Shown here: in pieces, positions 34,282 to 42,238 of the stretch | How positions within the stretch are numbered: the stretch's first letter is position 1 | Layout: each line of letters opens with the position of its first letter | Source of the DNA: Polyangiaceae bacterium | GTDB taxonomy: Bacteria; Myxococcota_A; Polyangia; Polyangiales; Polyangiaceae | Assembly: GCA_029941785.1 (NCBI GenBank) | Contig: JAPYTK010000017.1 | Span: 1-45,617 of the forward strand | Direction: 5' to 3' | DNA length: 45,617 nt | Notes under the pieces: model-generated | The model's input: the letters and a program-made list of their open reading frames with translations, nothing else | Told to the model about the DNA's origin: nothing | Databases searched by the model: none | Made by a program: the position numbers and the translations under genes

Positions 34282-34309
34282 TTGTCGACGCCCGCAACTC
34301 GGGCATAAT
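34282..34309 (+). promoter_or_regulatory. candidate sigma-70 promoter TTGTCG-16-CATAAT
   Basis: -35-like TTGTCG (34282-34287) and -10-like CATAAT (34304-34309) are spaced by 16 bp. Transcription would begin about 34316-34318, next to the ATG at 34319, which has no Shine-Dalgarno sequence, so the mRNA would be leaderless. Confidence 0.5.
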
Positions 34310-34318
34310 GCGTCAGCT

Positions 34319-34783
34319 ATGGTCGACGCGCGACATCTCGCTTGGGGCTTTCTCTGCCTGATGCTGGCGGCCGCCTGTTCCGCGAACCCTGGATCAGACC
34401 TCACCATTAGCGACGATGACAGCAGTCAAGGAGACAGCGCCGGTGGCGCAGGGGCGGCAGACAACAGCTCGGCGGCCGGCGGCGGAGACGGGGGCACGGC
34501 CAGCAGCGCGAAAATGGCCAGCTCGTCCGTTTCGAGTTCAGCGCTCACGAGCTCTGTGAGCAGTAGCTCCTCCGGCGGCGGCGGCAGCGCCAACAGCTGC
34601 GCACACAGCCCCTGCACACCTGGCGACACGCTCAAGCCAACCTGCCACGTGTGCGTATCCAACATCTGTTCGAGCCAGCCGTCCTGCTGCATGTCGAGCT
34701 GGGACTCAGGGATCTGTGTCGCTTTGGCGAGCAACTTCTGCAAGGACTGCGCGAGCTGCGCCGGCTCCGACAACACCTGCTGA
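34319..34783 (+). CDS. Cys-rich lipoprotein with a myxobacterial Cys module
   Basis: 154 residues. The signal peptide ends LAAAC, followed by an 80-residue Gly/Ser/Ala linker and then about 60 residues with some 14 Cys. The pattern CxHxxCxxGxxLxxxCxxCVxxIC...CCxxxWDxxC recurs in secreted proteins of myxobacteria as far as I recall, as a small disulfide-linked module; its function is unknown. It is a second Cys-rich lipoprotein, different from that at 8727 in Cys spacing. The TGA at 34781-34783 is followed in frame by open sequence, but I see no domain there and treat it as a true stop. Confidence 0.75.
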   Translation: MVDARHLAWGFLCLMLAAACSANPGSDLTISDDDSSQGDSAGGAGAADNSSAAGGGDGGTASSAKMASSSVSSSALTSSVSSSSSGGGGSANSCAHSPCTPGDTLKPTCHVCVSNICSSQPSCCMSSWDSGICVALASNFCKDCASCAGSDNTC

Positions 34784-34866
34784 CGCGGTCAGCCGGAACA
34801 TCGTACGAGCCGACACACGTCGCCGCGCTTGATCTACGACACAACTGCTGGGCGGTCCGGTGCTGC

Positions 34867-34888
34867 GACGCCGGCGATACTGGGCGTC
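34867..34888. terminator. hairpin between convergent Cys-rich lipoprotein and FlgM-like genes
   Basis: GACGCC-N10-GGCGTC, 6-bp stem in the 124-bp convergent gap. It can serve both strands. No T-run follows. Nothing else is seen in this gap. Confidence 0.35.
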
Positions 34889-34907
34889 AGCTGCTCGGCT
34901 TCAGGAT

Positions 34908-35189
34908 TCAGCCACCGGTCGATACGATTCGCTCGGCGATCAACTGAAAGTCCATCACGAACTTACCGCTCTCGATCAACTCGCGCAGCTCGTTCACCTT
35001 TTGGACGTTGATCGATGTCTCGCCAGCAAGCTCACGCGCTCGCGTGGAAACCGTCGCCTTGACGCCGTCCGCCGCGCCAGTACTGCCCGAGCCCGCGTGC
35101 TGGGCCTTGGCGCTCGATTTGCCGGCGTCTTTCGTTCGCTCGGCTCTCGCTGCACGATCGGGTGCATTGACTTTACTAGGGATGCGCAT
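34908..35189 (-). CDS. flgM: FlgM-like anti-sigma factor
   Basis: 93 residues. The N-terminal half is disordered and rich in Lys/Ala/Ser. The C-terminal half, DGVKATVSTRARELAGE and NVQKVNELRELIESGKFVMD followed by FQLIAERIV, matches the sigma-28 binding part of FlgM, which holds FliA inactive until flagellar hooks are complete. No flagellar gene is in the window, so this may be an orphan anti-sigma factor with another partner. The ATG at 35187-35189 has no clear Shine-Dalgarno sequence. It lies downstream of an A/T-rich 220-bp gap that presumably holds its promoter. Confidence 0.75.
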   Translation of the reverse strand: MRIPSKVNAPDRAARAERTKDAGKSSAKAQHAGSGSTGAADGVKATVSTRARELAGETSINVQKVNELRELIESGKFVMDFQLIAERIVSTGG

Positions 35190-35263
35190 GGGATGAAGGA
35201 AGTGCCGCGACAGGCAGTTTGGGATAAGCCGCTTTCTTCCTCAACCAACAGAACGGACAAACC

Positions 35264-35413
35264 GTGAGATACTTGAGAAAAATTGCCAAAGCTCTCAGCC
35301 TCTATTTGAGGAGCTATTTGAAGTACGGCAATAATTCTAGTAATTTACAGTGTATCTGTCCACAACTTGTCCTCAATCTAACAGCGTTACAGACGAGTGC
35401 GAATGCCTGCTAA
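35264..35413 (+). CDS. possible 49-residue ORF in an A/T-rich island (doubtful)
   Basis: GTG start, 49 residues, beginning VRYLRKIAKALSLYLRSYLK, which would form a cationic amphipathic helix, and ending in a short Cys-containing tail. The stretch lacks the strong G/C third-position bias of every other gene here and has no Shine-Dalgarno sequence. It ends 4 bases inside the aminotransferase gene on the other strand. It may be a chance frame. Confidence 0.15.
   Translation: MRYLRKIAKALSLYLRSYLKYGNNSSNLQCICPQLVLNLTALQTSANAC
35290..35315 (-). terminator. weak intrinsic terminator after the aminotransferase
   Basis: On the minus strand: AGCT-CCTC-aaata-GAGG with a bulge and a closing AGCT, followed by TTTGGCAATTTTT. 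It lies about 95 bases past the aminotransferase stop and upstream of the FlgM-like gene. Confidence 0.35.
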
Positions 35414-36729
35414 CGATGGGCTGACAAGATGGATTCGAGTCGATCGCAGGCGAGCTCGAGCTGAGCGGACACCGGTCCAAAGGAGAACCGGGCATACTGC
35501 CGAAAGCGAGAATGATCGGCGTTTCGTCGCTTGCCGGGATTCACGTCGAAGAACATACCCGGCACGGTGATCACCTTCTCCTTCAGCGCCGCATGGAAGA
35601 GCCCCATGCCGTCATTCAGCGGCGGCGGAAGGTCGGCGAGACGACCCCAGACGTAAAAGCTCCCCTCCGGATCGCGGTCCGTCGTTATCCCCATCTTGGC
35701 GAGCCGCTCGACCAGGCGATCGCGCTTGGCGCGAAACACACGCTGAATGGCAGCCGTCTCGGCCATCACGTGCTCGTGCTCGAGCAAGGGCACGGCCGCC
35801 CGCTGCATCATGCGGCTGCCGCCACCGTCGAGGAAGGAGCCGGCACTGCATAGGGATTCGATCGCGTGCTTTGGCCCGACTGTCCAAGCGACGCGCCACC
35901 CCGGGTAACGCCAGTTCTTCGTCAAGCCGTCGAAGATCAACACCGGATCCCGATCCACATCGGAGACGTAACGGGCTGCACTCACGATGGGGGCCTGCCC
36001 GCCTTGGTCGCCAACATCGGTCCAGACGTAGTGGGAATAAAACTCGTCGACGAGCAACATGCAGTCGAGCTGGCGCGCGAGGCCCACCCAGGCCTCGAGC
36101 TGCTCGTCTTGCACGAGTTTACCGCTTGGATTGCACGGGTTGCTCATCAAGAGAGCGGCCAAGCCGCGACCGCGGATTTCACGCCGGAGGTCGTCGACCG
36201 AAAACGAGTAGCCCTTATCTCGATCGAGCAAGATTGGAATGGCGGTGAACGCACGGAAAATGTCGAGCAGCTCCTCGTAAGCCGTGTAGTCGGGCAAGAA
36301 GTGTCCGAGGTTGACTTGACCGATGCTGGCCGCGGCACGGGTCAACGCCGCTCGACCGCCGCTCGAGATCGCCACGTTCTCAGCCGTGTACTGTGACGCC
36401 AAGCCGCGCCGAAAGAGGCGGTTGTACATCGCCGCAACCGCCTCGCGCAGCTCCGTAATCCCTGCAACCGGCGCGTACTCTTGGTCGCCCGGATCGATCC
36501 TCACCTCCGTGATCCGAGCGGGCGCCCCCTCGAGTTCACCGGCTTCAGGTTGCCCCTGGCCCAAGTTGCACCACTGCGGATCACCTGAGGAGAAGCCGCG
36601 GCGCGACGCTTCGGTCGTCACGTAAATCACACCGGTGCGCGGAACGGCGCGAATGGCCGCAATGGAATGCTCCTCGGACGGATTCAAGACCTTCCGCGCA
36701 GCGCGGCCCTCTTGACATGACCGCCGCAT
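35410..36729 (-). CDS. pyridoxal-phosphate aminotransferase, class I/II
   Basis: 439 residues from the ATG at 36727-36729; no convincing ribosome-binding site precedes it and the frame is open for 46 more codons. The N-terminal GQGQPEAGEL and EYAPVAGITELREAVAAMYNRLF are typical of fold-type I aminotransferases. NPCNPSGK is the Asn-Pro-Gly-type cofactor loop, DEFYSHYVW contains the Asp-x-x-Tyr pair that holds the pyridine ring, and FDGLTKNWRYPGWRVAW carries the Schiff-base Lys (K271) and the phosphate-binding Arg. The C-terminal RFSFG matches the substrate carboxylate Arg. Acceptor and donor are unknown. Neighbours do not point to a pathway. Confidence 0.92.
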   Translation of the reverse strand: MRRSCQEGRAARKVLNPSEEHSIAAIRAVPRTGVIYVTTEASRRGFSSGDPQWCNLGQGQPEAGELEGAPARITEVRIDPGDQEYAPVAGITELREAVAAMYNRLFRRGLASQYTAENVAISSGGRAALTRAAASIGQVNLGHFLPDYTAYEELLDIFRAFTAIPILLDRDKGYSFSVDDLRREIRGRGLAALLMSNPCNPSGKLVQDEQLEAWVGLARQLDCMLLVDEFYSHYVWTDVGDQGGQAPIVSAARYVSDVDRDPVLIFDGLTKNWRYPGWRVAWTVGPKHAIESLCSAGSFLDGGGSRMMQRAAVPLLEHEHVMAETAAIQRVFRAKRDRLVERLAKMGITTDRDPEGSFYVWGRLADLPPPLNDGMGLFHAALKEKVITVPGMFFDVNPGKRRNADHSRFRQYARFSFGPVSAQLELACDRLESILSAHR

Positions 36730-36947
36730 TCTGACGCCCGATCGAGGAGCGGACCGTGACACGAGCAGCGTCGTTGCGCCGCGAAGGATGGGTGATGGAT
36801 AAGGTGCGTAGACGGCATGGTCGAGCCCTTCAGACGGACCGACCTTACACCTGGCGGCCCAACACAAGCAAACACGAAGAGCCCGCGACCTTCACGCCAG
36901 GCCGTCATGCTTCGCACAGTCACCGATCCGGAGTATGAAAGCAGCTA

Positions 36948-37589
36948 GTGAGTGACCAAGACGGGCGATGTCAAAGCTGCGCGGCCTTCAGCCGAGACTG
37001 GGAGCACCCTCAACTCGGCCGCGTCGGTGAATGCAACCTGGCGGTGTACCCGCCGCCGGTCCGGGTCACTTCGACCTGCTCTCGGTATCGTCCCAAAGGA
37101 GCGGCCCACGCCGCCATAAAACCTCGCGCTGCCGGCGAGCCTAAGCGTAATCGTCGCACCGCGCCGACCCGAGACACTTCACCACGTATCCGTACCCCGA
37201 GCACTCCGGTGCGCCGGCCATTACCTCAGGAGATCGACATCGACATGGACATCAACGAATTCCGAAGTGTGTTGCGTGAAGTCATCGCAGACGAACTGGG
37301 GATCACCGAGGTGGAGCTGGGCCGCCGCTGGGAGGGAGGGGAGATGGTCCTTCAACCGGGCGACGGGGACACTCAATCCAAGAGTATCCCGATCGAGAGC
37401 TTCTTTCACAAGATTGTCATGGTCCGGGACAAGCTGCGCGTGCTCGAAGCCAAGCTCAACGGCCACAACGGTCTGAGCGACGAGGAGAAGGTGCAGCTGC
37501 AAGCGTACATCACAGCTTGCTACGGCAGCCTCACGACGTTCAACGTCTTGTTCGCGAACCGTGAAGACAACTTCTCAACCAAGCGCTGA
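36948..37589 (+). CDS. unknown protein with an N-terminal CxxC-C-C domain
   Basis: 213 residues from the GTG at 36948. Residues 1-47 hold C8-QS-C11, C29 (GEC) and C44 (CSRY), a four-Cys pattern seen in small zinc- or iron-sulfur-binding domains of anaerobes and Deltaproteobacteria-like groups. A basic, Pro/Arg-rich linker (50-90) leads to an acidic, helical C-terminal domain (INEFRSVLREVIADELG...) with a short beta part (EMVLQPGDGD). No signal peptide. I do not know the C-terminal domain. It converges on the deacetylase with a 20-bp gap. The 36730-36947 gap upstream shows nothing clear beyond two divergent promoters' likely positions. Confidence 0.75.
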   Translation: MSDQDGRCQSCAAFSRDWEHPQLGRVGECNLAVYPPPVRVTSTCSRYRPKGAAHAAIKPRAAGEPKRNRRTAPTRDTSPRIRTPSTPVRRPLPQEIDIDMDINEFRSVLREVIADELGITEVELGRRWEGGEMVLQPGDGDTQSKSIPIESFFHKIVMVRDKLRVLEAKLNGHNGLSDEEKVQLQAYITACYGSLTTFNVLFANREDNFSTKR

Positions 37590-37609
37590 GAGACTGAACC
37601 ACCCCGGGG

Positions 37610-38989
37610 TCACAGCTTCACGGGATTGCGCACCCAGTCCAGAACATCCTTGCTGCTGACGACGCGCACAGCGTCCTTGCTCAGAGCGTAATCGAGAAAG
37701 GCCTCGATCGTCTCGCGACGCTCGGCCGGAGTCGAATCGGAAGCGCCAGTGTATTTGCTCGAGTAGTAGTCGGTGTGGGCGCCGAAAAGGAACGGCGCAC
37801 GGTTTCCCTTGAGACGAAGGTCGAGCGTGTACTTGAGCGTCGCGAGCACCTCGTCCTTGTTCATCTTGAACAACACCCAGAGGTTGTAGTCGAAACCGGT
37901 AATCTTGCCGCCCTCCACATCGAACCAATCGTGGACGGCCTGCAATTTCGCCCGAAGACCGCTCGGGATACCGTAGTTTTCACACTCATGATCCGGAGGC
38001 ACGACCACGGGATGCACGGGCATCTCCCAAAGCCCCGGCTGTGGACTGATGGGATCTTTCAACTCCCAGGACACGAGCACATCGTGACCCGGGCTGCCGC
38101 CATCGAGCGTGAAGGGCCAGAAGTAGTTCTCTCCATTTTGGTCGGACTGCCAACCCTCCTCGATACTGCAATCGTAGCGAAAACCCTTGCCGGCGACGGA
38201 GCTGAGGGCCGCGTCGTTGTATTCGAGGAAGGGCGTGCGAAAACCGTACAGTTCCGAGTTCGGGATCCCAATTCCCTTGCTGTCATTGGGGGACATGCCC
38301 ACTTCGTTCGGATCGAAGGGCTTCCCCAACCAGTCGATGCAGGTCTGAATCTCCTCGTCCCACTGCGCGACGCTAAATTCGCCACCGTGTGAATGGTTGT
38401 GGGTATGAACACCGATTTCGTGGCCGGCCTCGTAGGCATCCCGCCACGAGCGTTTCACATAGGAGGGGCTCTCCGCCATCCACTTCGCGACGTACACCGA
38501 CGTCATGTAGAAACTATTTTTCGCGGGAGCACCGTCGAAGGTTCCTGCGTTTCCAGATCCTGACGGATTGTTGCGCGCAGCGAGCATCGACACCGCCCAA
38601 TTCATAGCGCCCTCTCCGCTCGAGCCCTGCAAACCGGAGTAGCCATTGTCATCCCAGCCAACGGACACGAACATCGGCACCTGCGCCGCGGAAAGTTCGA
38701 ACGGCGGGTCGGCGGAGGGGGGCACGTTGTCCATGCCCGTCCAAGGTCCGAGGCCCTCGCCAGGTGTGCCGCTCGCCGTGCTCGTGGTCGTCATGCCCCC
38801 GTCTCCTGCCCCGCTGCTCGGCCCACTATCGGCACCGCTCGAACCACTCGCCGCACCAGCGCCAGCCGTCGACGTCTTGCCGGGCGAGGCGTTTCCACCA
38901 CCGCAACCCACGACAGGGATCGCGACCGCAGCGGCAACGAAGAGAGTAAGAAACGCGCCATGGCGCAGACGGGCAAGCTTGAGCTTCAT
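37610..38989 (-). CDS. polysaccharide deacetylase-like lipoprotein (NodB fold)
   Basis: 459 residues, ATG at 38987-38989 with GGAGAA before it. The signal ends VVGC (Cys29) and a Gly/Ser/Ala/Thr linker runs to about residue 80. NodB motif 1 is VGWDDNG (D113, D114) and motif 2 is HTHNHSHGG (H195, H199), giving the Asp-His-His metal site; GFRTPF is motif 3. The FYMTS stretch and EAGHEIGVH are standard. Carbohydrate esterase family 4 removes acetyl groups from GlcNAc polymers. It is the last gene of the minus-strand polysaccharide group. Confidence 0.85.
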   Translation of the reverse strand: MKLKLARLRHGAFLTLFVAAAVAIPVVGCGGGNASPGKTSTAGAGAASGSSGADSGPSSGAGDGGMTTTSTASGTPGEGLGPWTGMDNVPPSADPPFELSAAQVPMFVSVGWDDNGYSGLQGSSGEGAMNWAVSMLAARNNPSGSGNAGTFDGAPAKNSFYMTSVYVAKWMAESPSYVKRSWRDAYEAGHEIGVHTHNHSHGGEFSVAQWDEEIQTCIDWLGKPFDPNEVGMSPNDSKGIGIPNSELYGFRTPFLEYNDAALSSVAGKGFRYDCSIEEGWQSDQNGENYFWPFTLDGGSPGHDVLVSWELKDPISPQPGLWEMPVHPVVVPPDHECENYGIPSGLRAKLQAVHDWFDVEGGKITGFDYNLWVLFKMNKDEVLATLKYTLDLRLKGNRAPFLFGAHTDYYSSKYTGASDSTPAERRETIEAFLDYALSKDAVRVVSSKDVLDWVRNPVKL

Positions 38990-39110
38990 GATGGGTTCTC
39001 CGGAACGAGGCGTGACCTTAGGGTCTGAGTATGGCGCCGAAGCGACCCTTCCGGGTGTCTAATTTCTCTCTCCATCGTGTCTCTTTTTCTCTCACACGGC
39101 CAACCGTTGT

Positions 39111-40334
39111 CTACGTGGCCATGCCTGTGAGCCGCTGCACGACCCAAAAACAGCCCGCAAGGGCAACGATCAAGCAGGTCACCACACGCACGGCGGGAAA
39201 CACGCGCCACTCACGCTTCCGCGCGAAGCGCACGCCAGCGAAGAGAGGAAGCACGATGGCCAGCTGCCCGATCTCCACGCCAACATTGAACCCAAACAAC
39301 ATGGGAGCAAGATCGCCCCCGACGATACCCAGGTCGAGCAGAACGCTCCCGAAGCCGAGACCGTGAACGAGTCCAAATCCGAAGGTCACGCCGAGACGGT
39401 GGCGGGGCTCCTCACGAACGACGTTCTCGACGGCGACGTAAACGATGGACGCGGCGATGATCGGCTCGACGACGATCGGGGCGACGCGCACCAGCTCCAG
39501 AGCGGTCAGGCCAATGGTGATGCTGTGAGCAACGGTGAAGCTCGTCACGATCCAAGCGAGTTGTCGCCAGCTACGCGCGGCGAGCAGCAAGACGATCACG
39601 AACAGCACGTGGTCCAAACCACCAAAGATGTGCACCACACCTTGGTTGACAAACTCGAAGAAGCTGGCCTTCGGCGCGATCGCTCCCGGCTCGGGGAGCG
39701 GCGGCTTCGACGCACCCGACGGTGGTCGCGACGAGGCCGCAGATGGAACCACCGACGACGGGCCGCTCGTGGCTCGCGGTTGGTCCAGCTGCGCGAGGTC
39801 GATCTCGAGGCGACTGTTCTTCTTGTTGAAGAAGAAGCGCTCCGCACCTCGACCATGGCGAACCGTCGCAATGACCGTGTGGGGCGTGTCTTCGTCGCGC
39901 CACAGTTCCGACTCGATGCGCAATCGACCAACAGGTCGATCGCATCGATACGCCAACGACAGCGGTACCTTTCCGCCCCGTGGCTCGAGCCATAGCTTCG
40001 GGGCCGGGGCACCGCGGTCGCGAAGACAAGCTCTCCCCTCGTTGCTCACGCGGAAACGAGCATCGACGTACGACACCAAGAGCTCGCCATAGGGCTCCAA
40101 GCTCGTCTTGTCGACATCCTTCAACTGGGGTCGCACACGCTGCACCAGGTCCACGACCGAGGTGGCGTCGAACTGAAACCCAACCGCCAGCCCCTGCTCT
40201 TGGCTGCGAATCGAAACCTGACTGATCGCAAAGGGATGACCGAGCGCGAGCGAGCACCAGAGCAAGGCCCCTGTCACGACCCCGAGCAGGATCAGCCGCA
40301 GGGCGACGCTGTCGTTAGCGATGCGCCTCTCCAC
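39111..40334 (-). CDS. HupE/UreJ family 2 membrane protein
   Basis: 407 residues from the GTG at 40332-40334, 5 bp behind the deacetylase gene. A signal peptide (LILLGVVTGALLWCSLALG) leads a periplasmic beta-rich domain of about 170 residues, then a Ser/Pro linker (SSVVPSAASSRPPSGAS), then about six membrane helices. The membrane part shows the family's His motifs: GVVHIFGGLDHVLFV, SFTVAHSITIGL and FGLVHGLGFG. HupE/UreJ proteins carry nickel or cobalt in hydrogenase and urease clusters; the second subgroup, with a periplasmic domain, is common in other contexts and has unknown cargo. No hydrogenase or urease gene is near. Confidence 0.85.
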   Translation of the reverse strand: MERRIANDSVALRLILLGVVTGALLWCSLALGHPFAISQVSIRSQEQGLAVGFQFDATSVVDLVQRVRPQLKDVDKTSLEPYGELLVSYVDARFRVSNEGRACLRDRGAPAPKLWLEPRGGKVPLSLAYRCDRPVGRLRIESELWRDEDTPHTVIATVRHGRGAERFFFNKKNSRLEIDLAQLDQPRATSGPSSVVPSAASSRPPSGASKPPLPEPGAIAPKASFFEFVNQGVVHIFGGLDHVLFVIVLLLAARSWRQLAWIVTSFTVAHSITIGLTALELVRVAPIVVEPIIAASIVYVAVENVVREEPRHRLGVTFGFGLVHGLGFGSVLLDLGIVGGDLAPMLFGFNVGVEIGQLAIVLPLFAGVRFARKREWRVFPAVRVVTCLIVALAGCFWVVQRLTGMAT

Positions 40335-40339
40335 GCGCG

Positions 40340-42232
40340 TCAGTATAGCTCGACGTCGTCGAGGTAGATCTCGAAGTTACTGGCCTTGTCACTGATCCCC
40401 CAGTCGATAGCCTGGAGCTTCCCTTTCGCAACCGCATTGAGGCCGACGGTGTCGCCCCAGGTGGGCGAGCCCAAGTCAGCCCACTTGATGGAAACGGTGG
40501 TCCATTGCGCGCTGACCGACACCACCTTGTTGAAGTGTCCGCCCGAGCCATCCAGATCGCCACCAAAGGTCTGACCCTGTGTCTCGGCCGTGACCAAACT
40601 CATGATCACCTTGCCGCCCAGATCCGGACTGGTAACCGATCCCTTGATCTTGAATCGAATCCCCTGATACGCTGACGCGTCGTAGCACGAGCCCGCCCCG
40701 TTGCCGCCCAAGAAGGCCAAGGTCACGCCCGTCCAAGCGTTCAAGCCGCCGCCCGCATACTTGAGCACGGTGTTGCCCCCGTCTTTCATCATCTCGACCG
40801 TGACGTTCTGCGGATACCAGGACCAGCTGCCGGTGCGCCCGTCCCCTTGTGAGGGATTGGGCAAAACCTGAAACTGCTCGAAGGGTCGCTCCAAATCGTC
40901 CATCATACCCGGTGATCCCGTTGCTGTGACGAGTTCGAGGTCGCACACCGTATCCGCCGGCAGGGGCCGCTCCGGCCAAGGCACGTCCTCCACCGCTGCG
41001 ATCGTACCCTCGTTCGAGCAACCCTCGAGGGAGATATCTCCCTTGGTGGGATCCGCCGTCACGCTGAAGGTGTTGGCTGCGATCTTGCGCGTATCCTGGG
41101 GGGTATCCCCTTGCATGGCCCTGAGGCTCGCGACGTCGTTTTCCGTCTTCACGATCACGCTGATGGGGGTCGCGAACGTCTGGCAATCCGGGGCGGACGC
41201 ATCATAACGAATCGACGTCCCGTCTACCGACGCTTTGCATGCCGTGCGCGCCCGTCGGTACGAGATGGCGGTCGACGGGTTCGTCGTCCAGACGTGATTG
41301 CCCCTCCACGCGTCCACGAGAAAATTGAGGTGGGTTTCGTAATCCTTCAGCTCGATTGGACCGAAGCCCTGCCCATCGGGGTTTGAACCGTTGTCGATCA
41401 CGCTGTGAAACTCACGCACCGCCCAGCCGTCACGCTCGTAGGCATTGTGCACATGAACTTCGAGCATATTCGGTGCACTGTACAAGGCGTATTTGGAGTA
41501 GGTACGCGGCCACGCGTCGAACTCCACCTCCATGTCCGCCGTCGGATCGGCCGAGTTGATCGGAGGATTGTCGGATCCATTGTTGTCGTCACGGTTGCCT
41601 GCGCGCGCGCCAATGTGACCCGCGTCGGCGACGGCCTGCAGCGTCTCGGCCGTCCAGTAGTCGTAGGGAAAGATGTAGAAGGTGACCGGGTTGGCCGTGT
41701 GCATCTCGAAGCCCGCCTTGGCGTCAGCGACTTCCTTCGGCGCGTTGGCGACCGAGATCTCCGGGTGGGTATACGAGTGGTTGACGATCTCGTTTCCCTT
41801 GGCCTCCGCGTCCTTCACCACACCCCACATGTCGGCCTTCTCGCACTCGTCGACGATGGGGCCCAGCGCGGCGGTCAGCCCGCGCATCGCGAGCGCCGGT
41901 ACCGCGTTCTTGTCGATCCCGCGCAGCGCAGGACCGCACATGTCATCGTGGATCATCGAGTAGGCGCTCTTCGCGCCGTCGCGCCAATTCGGGATGCTAT
42001 CGACCGTGAAGGCTCCAGGATCAGCCGCCTCGCACTCGGTCTGAGGCGGTGCTGCGCCGACACCTGTGGTGGCTACCGCCGAAGTCGCTGATCCCGATTG
42101 ATTGCCGGCTCCCGAGCCGCCTACGCCTGACGTCGCTCCAGGTGGCAAGGAGGCATCCTCTCCACTGCATCCGGCAACAATCCCGATCGCGGCCAAAACC
42201 AACGAACCCACTCGAGCTATACCCATCATCAT
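40340..42232 (-). CDS. polysaccharide deacetylase-like lipoprotein with C-terminal carbohydrate-binding-like module
   Basis: 630 residues; three consecutive ATGs at its start behind GAGAAG. The signal ends VAGC (Cys22), followed by a Gly/Ser linker. The NodB-like domain has YSMIHDDMCG (D97, D98) and NHSYTHPE (H153, H157), the metal site of carbohydrate esterase family 4. Residues about 440-630 form a beta-sandwich resembling CIA30/CBM11-type modules, ending WGISDKASNFEIYLDDVELY. The same module, as a separate protein, is coded by the gene just upstream. The gene starts 6 bp after that gene's stop. Confidence 0.83.
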   Translation of the reverse strand: MMMGIARVGSLVLAAIGIVAGCSGEDASLPPGATSGVGGSGAGNQSGSATSAVATTGVGAAPPQTECEAADPGAFTVDSIPNWRDGAKSAYSMIHDDMCGPALRGIDKNAVPALAMRGLTAALGPIVDECEKADMWGVVKDAEAKGNEIVNHSYTHPEISVANAPKEVADAKAGFEMHTANPVTFYIFPYDYWTAETLQAVADAGHIGARAGNRDDNNGSDNPPINSADPTADMEVEFDAWPRTYSKYALYSAPNMLEVHVHNAYERDGWAVREFHSVIDNGSNPDGQGFGPIELKDYETHLNFLVDAWRGNHVWTTNPSTAISYRRARTACKASVDGTSIRYDASAPDCQTFATPISVIVKTENDVASLRAMQGDTPQDTRKIAANTFSVTADPTKGDISLEGCSNEGTIAAVEDVPWPERPLPADTVCDLELVTATGSPGMMDDLERPFEQFQVLPNPSQGDGRTGSWSWYPQNVTVEMMKDGGNTVLKYAGGGLNAWTGVTLAFLGGNGAGSCYDASAYQGIRFKIKGSVTSPDLGGKVIMSLVTAETQGQTFGGDLDGSGGHFNKVVSVSAQWTTVSIKWADLGSPTWGDTVGLNAVAKGKLQAIDWGISDKASNFEIYLDDVELY

Positions 42233-42238
42233 GTCTTC

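Noticed and set aside
34781-35011. In-frame read-through of the TGA ending the second Cys-rich lipoprotein
   Set aside because: The downstream frame has no recognisable domain and runs into the FlgM-like gene on the other strand.
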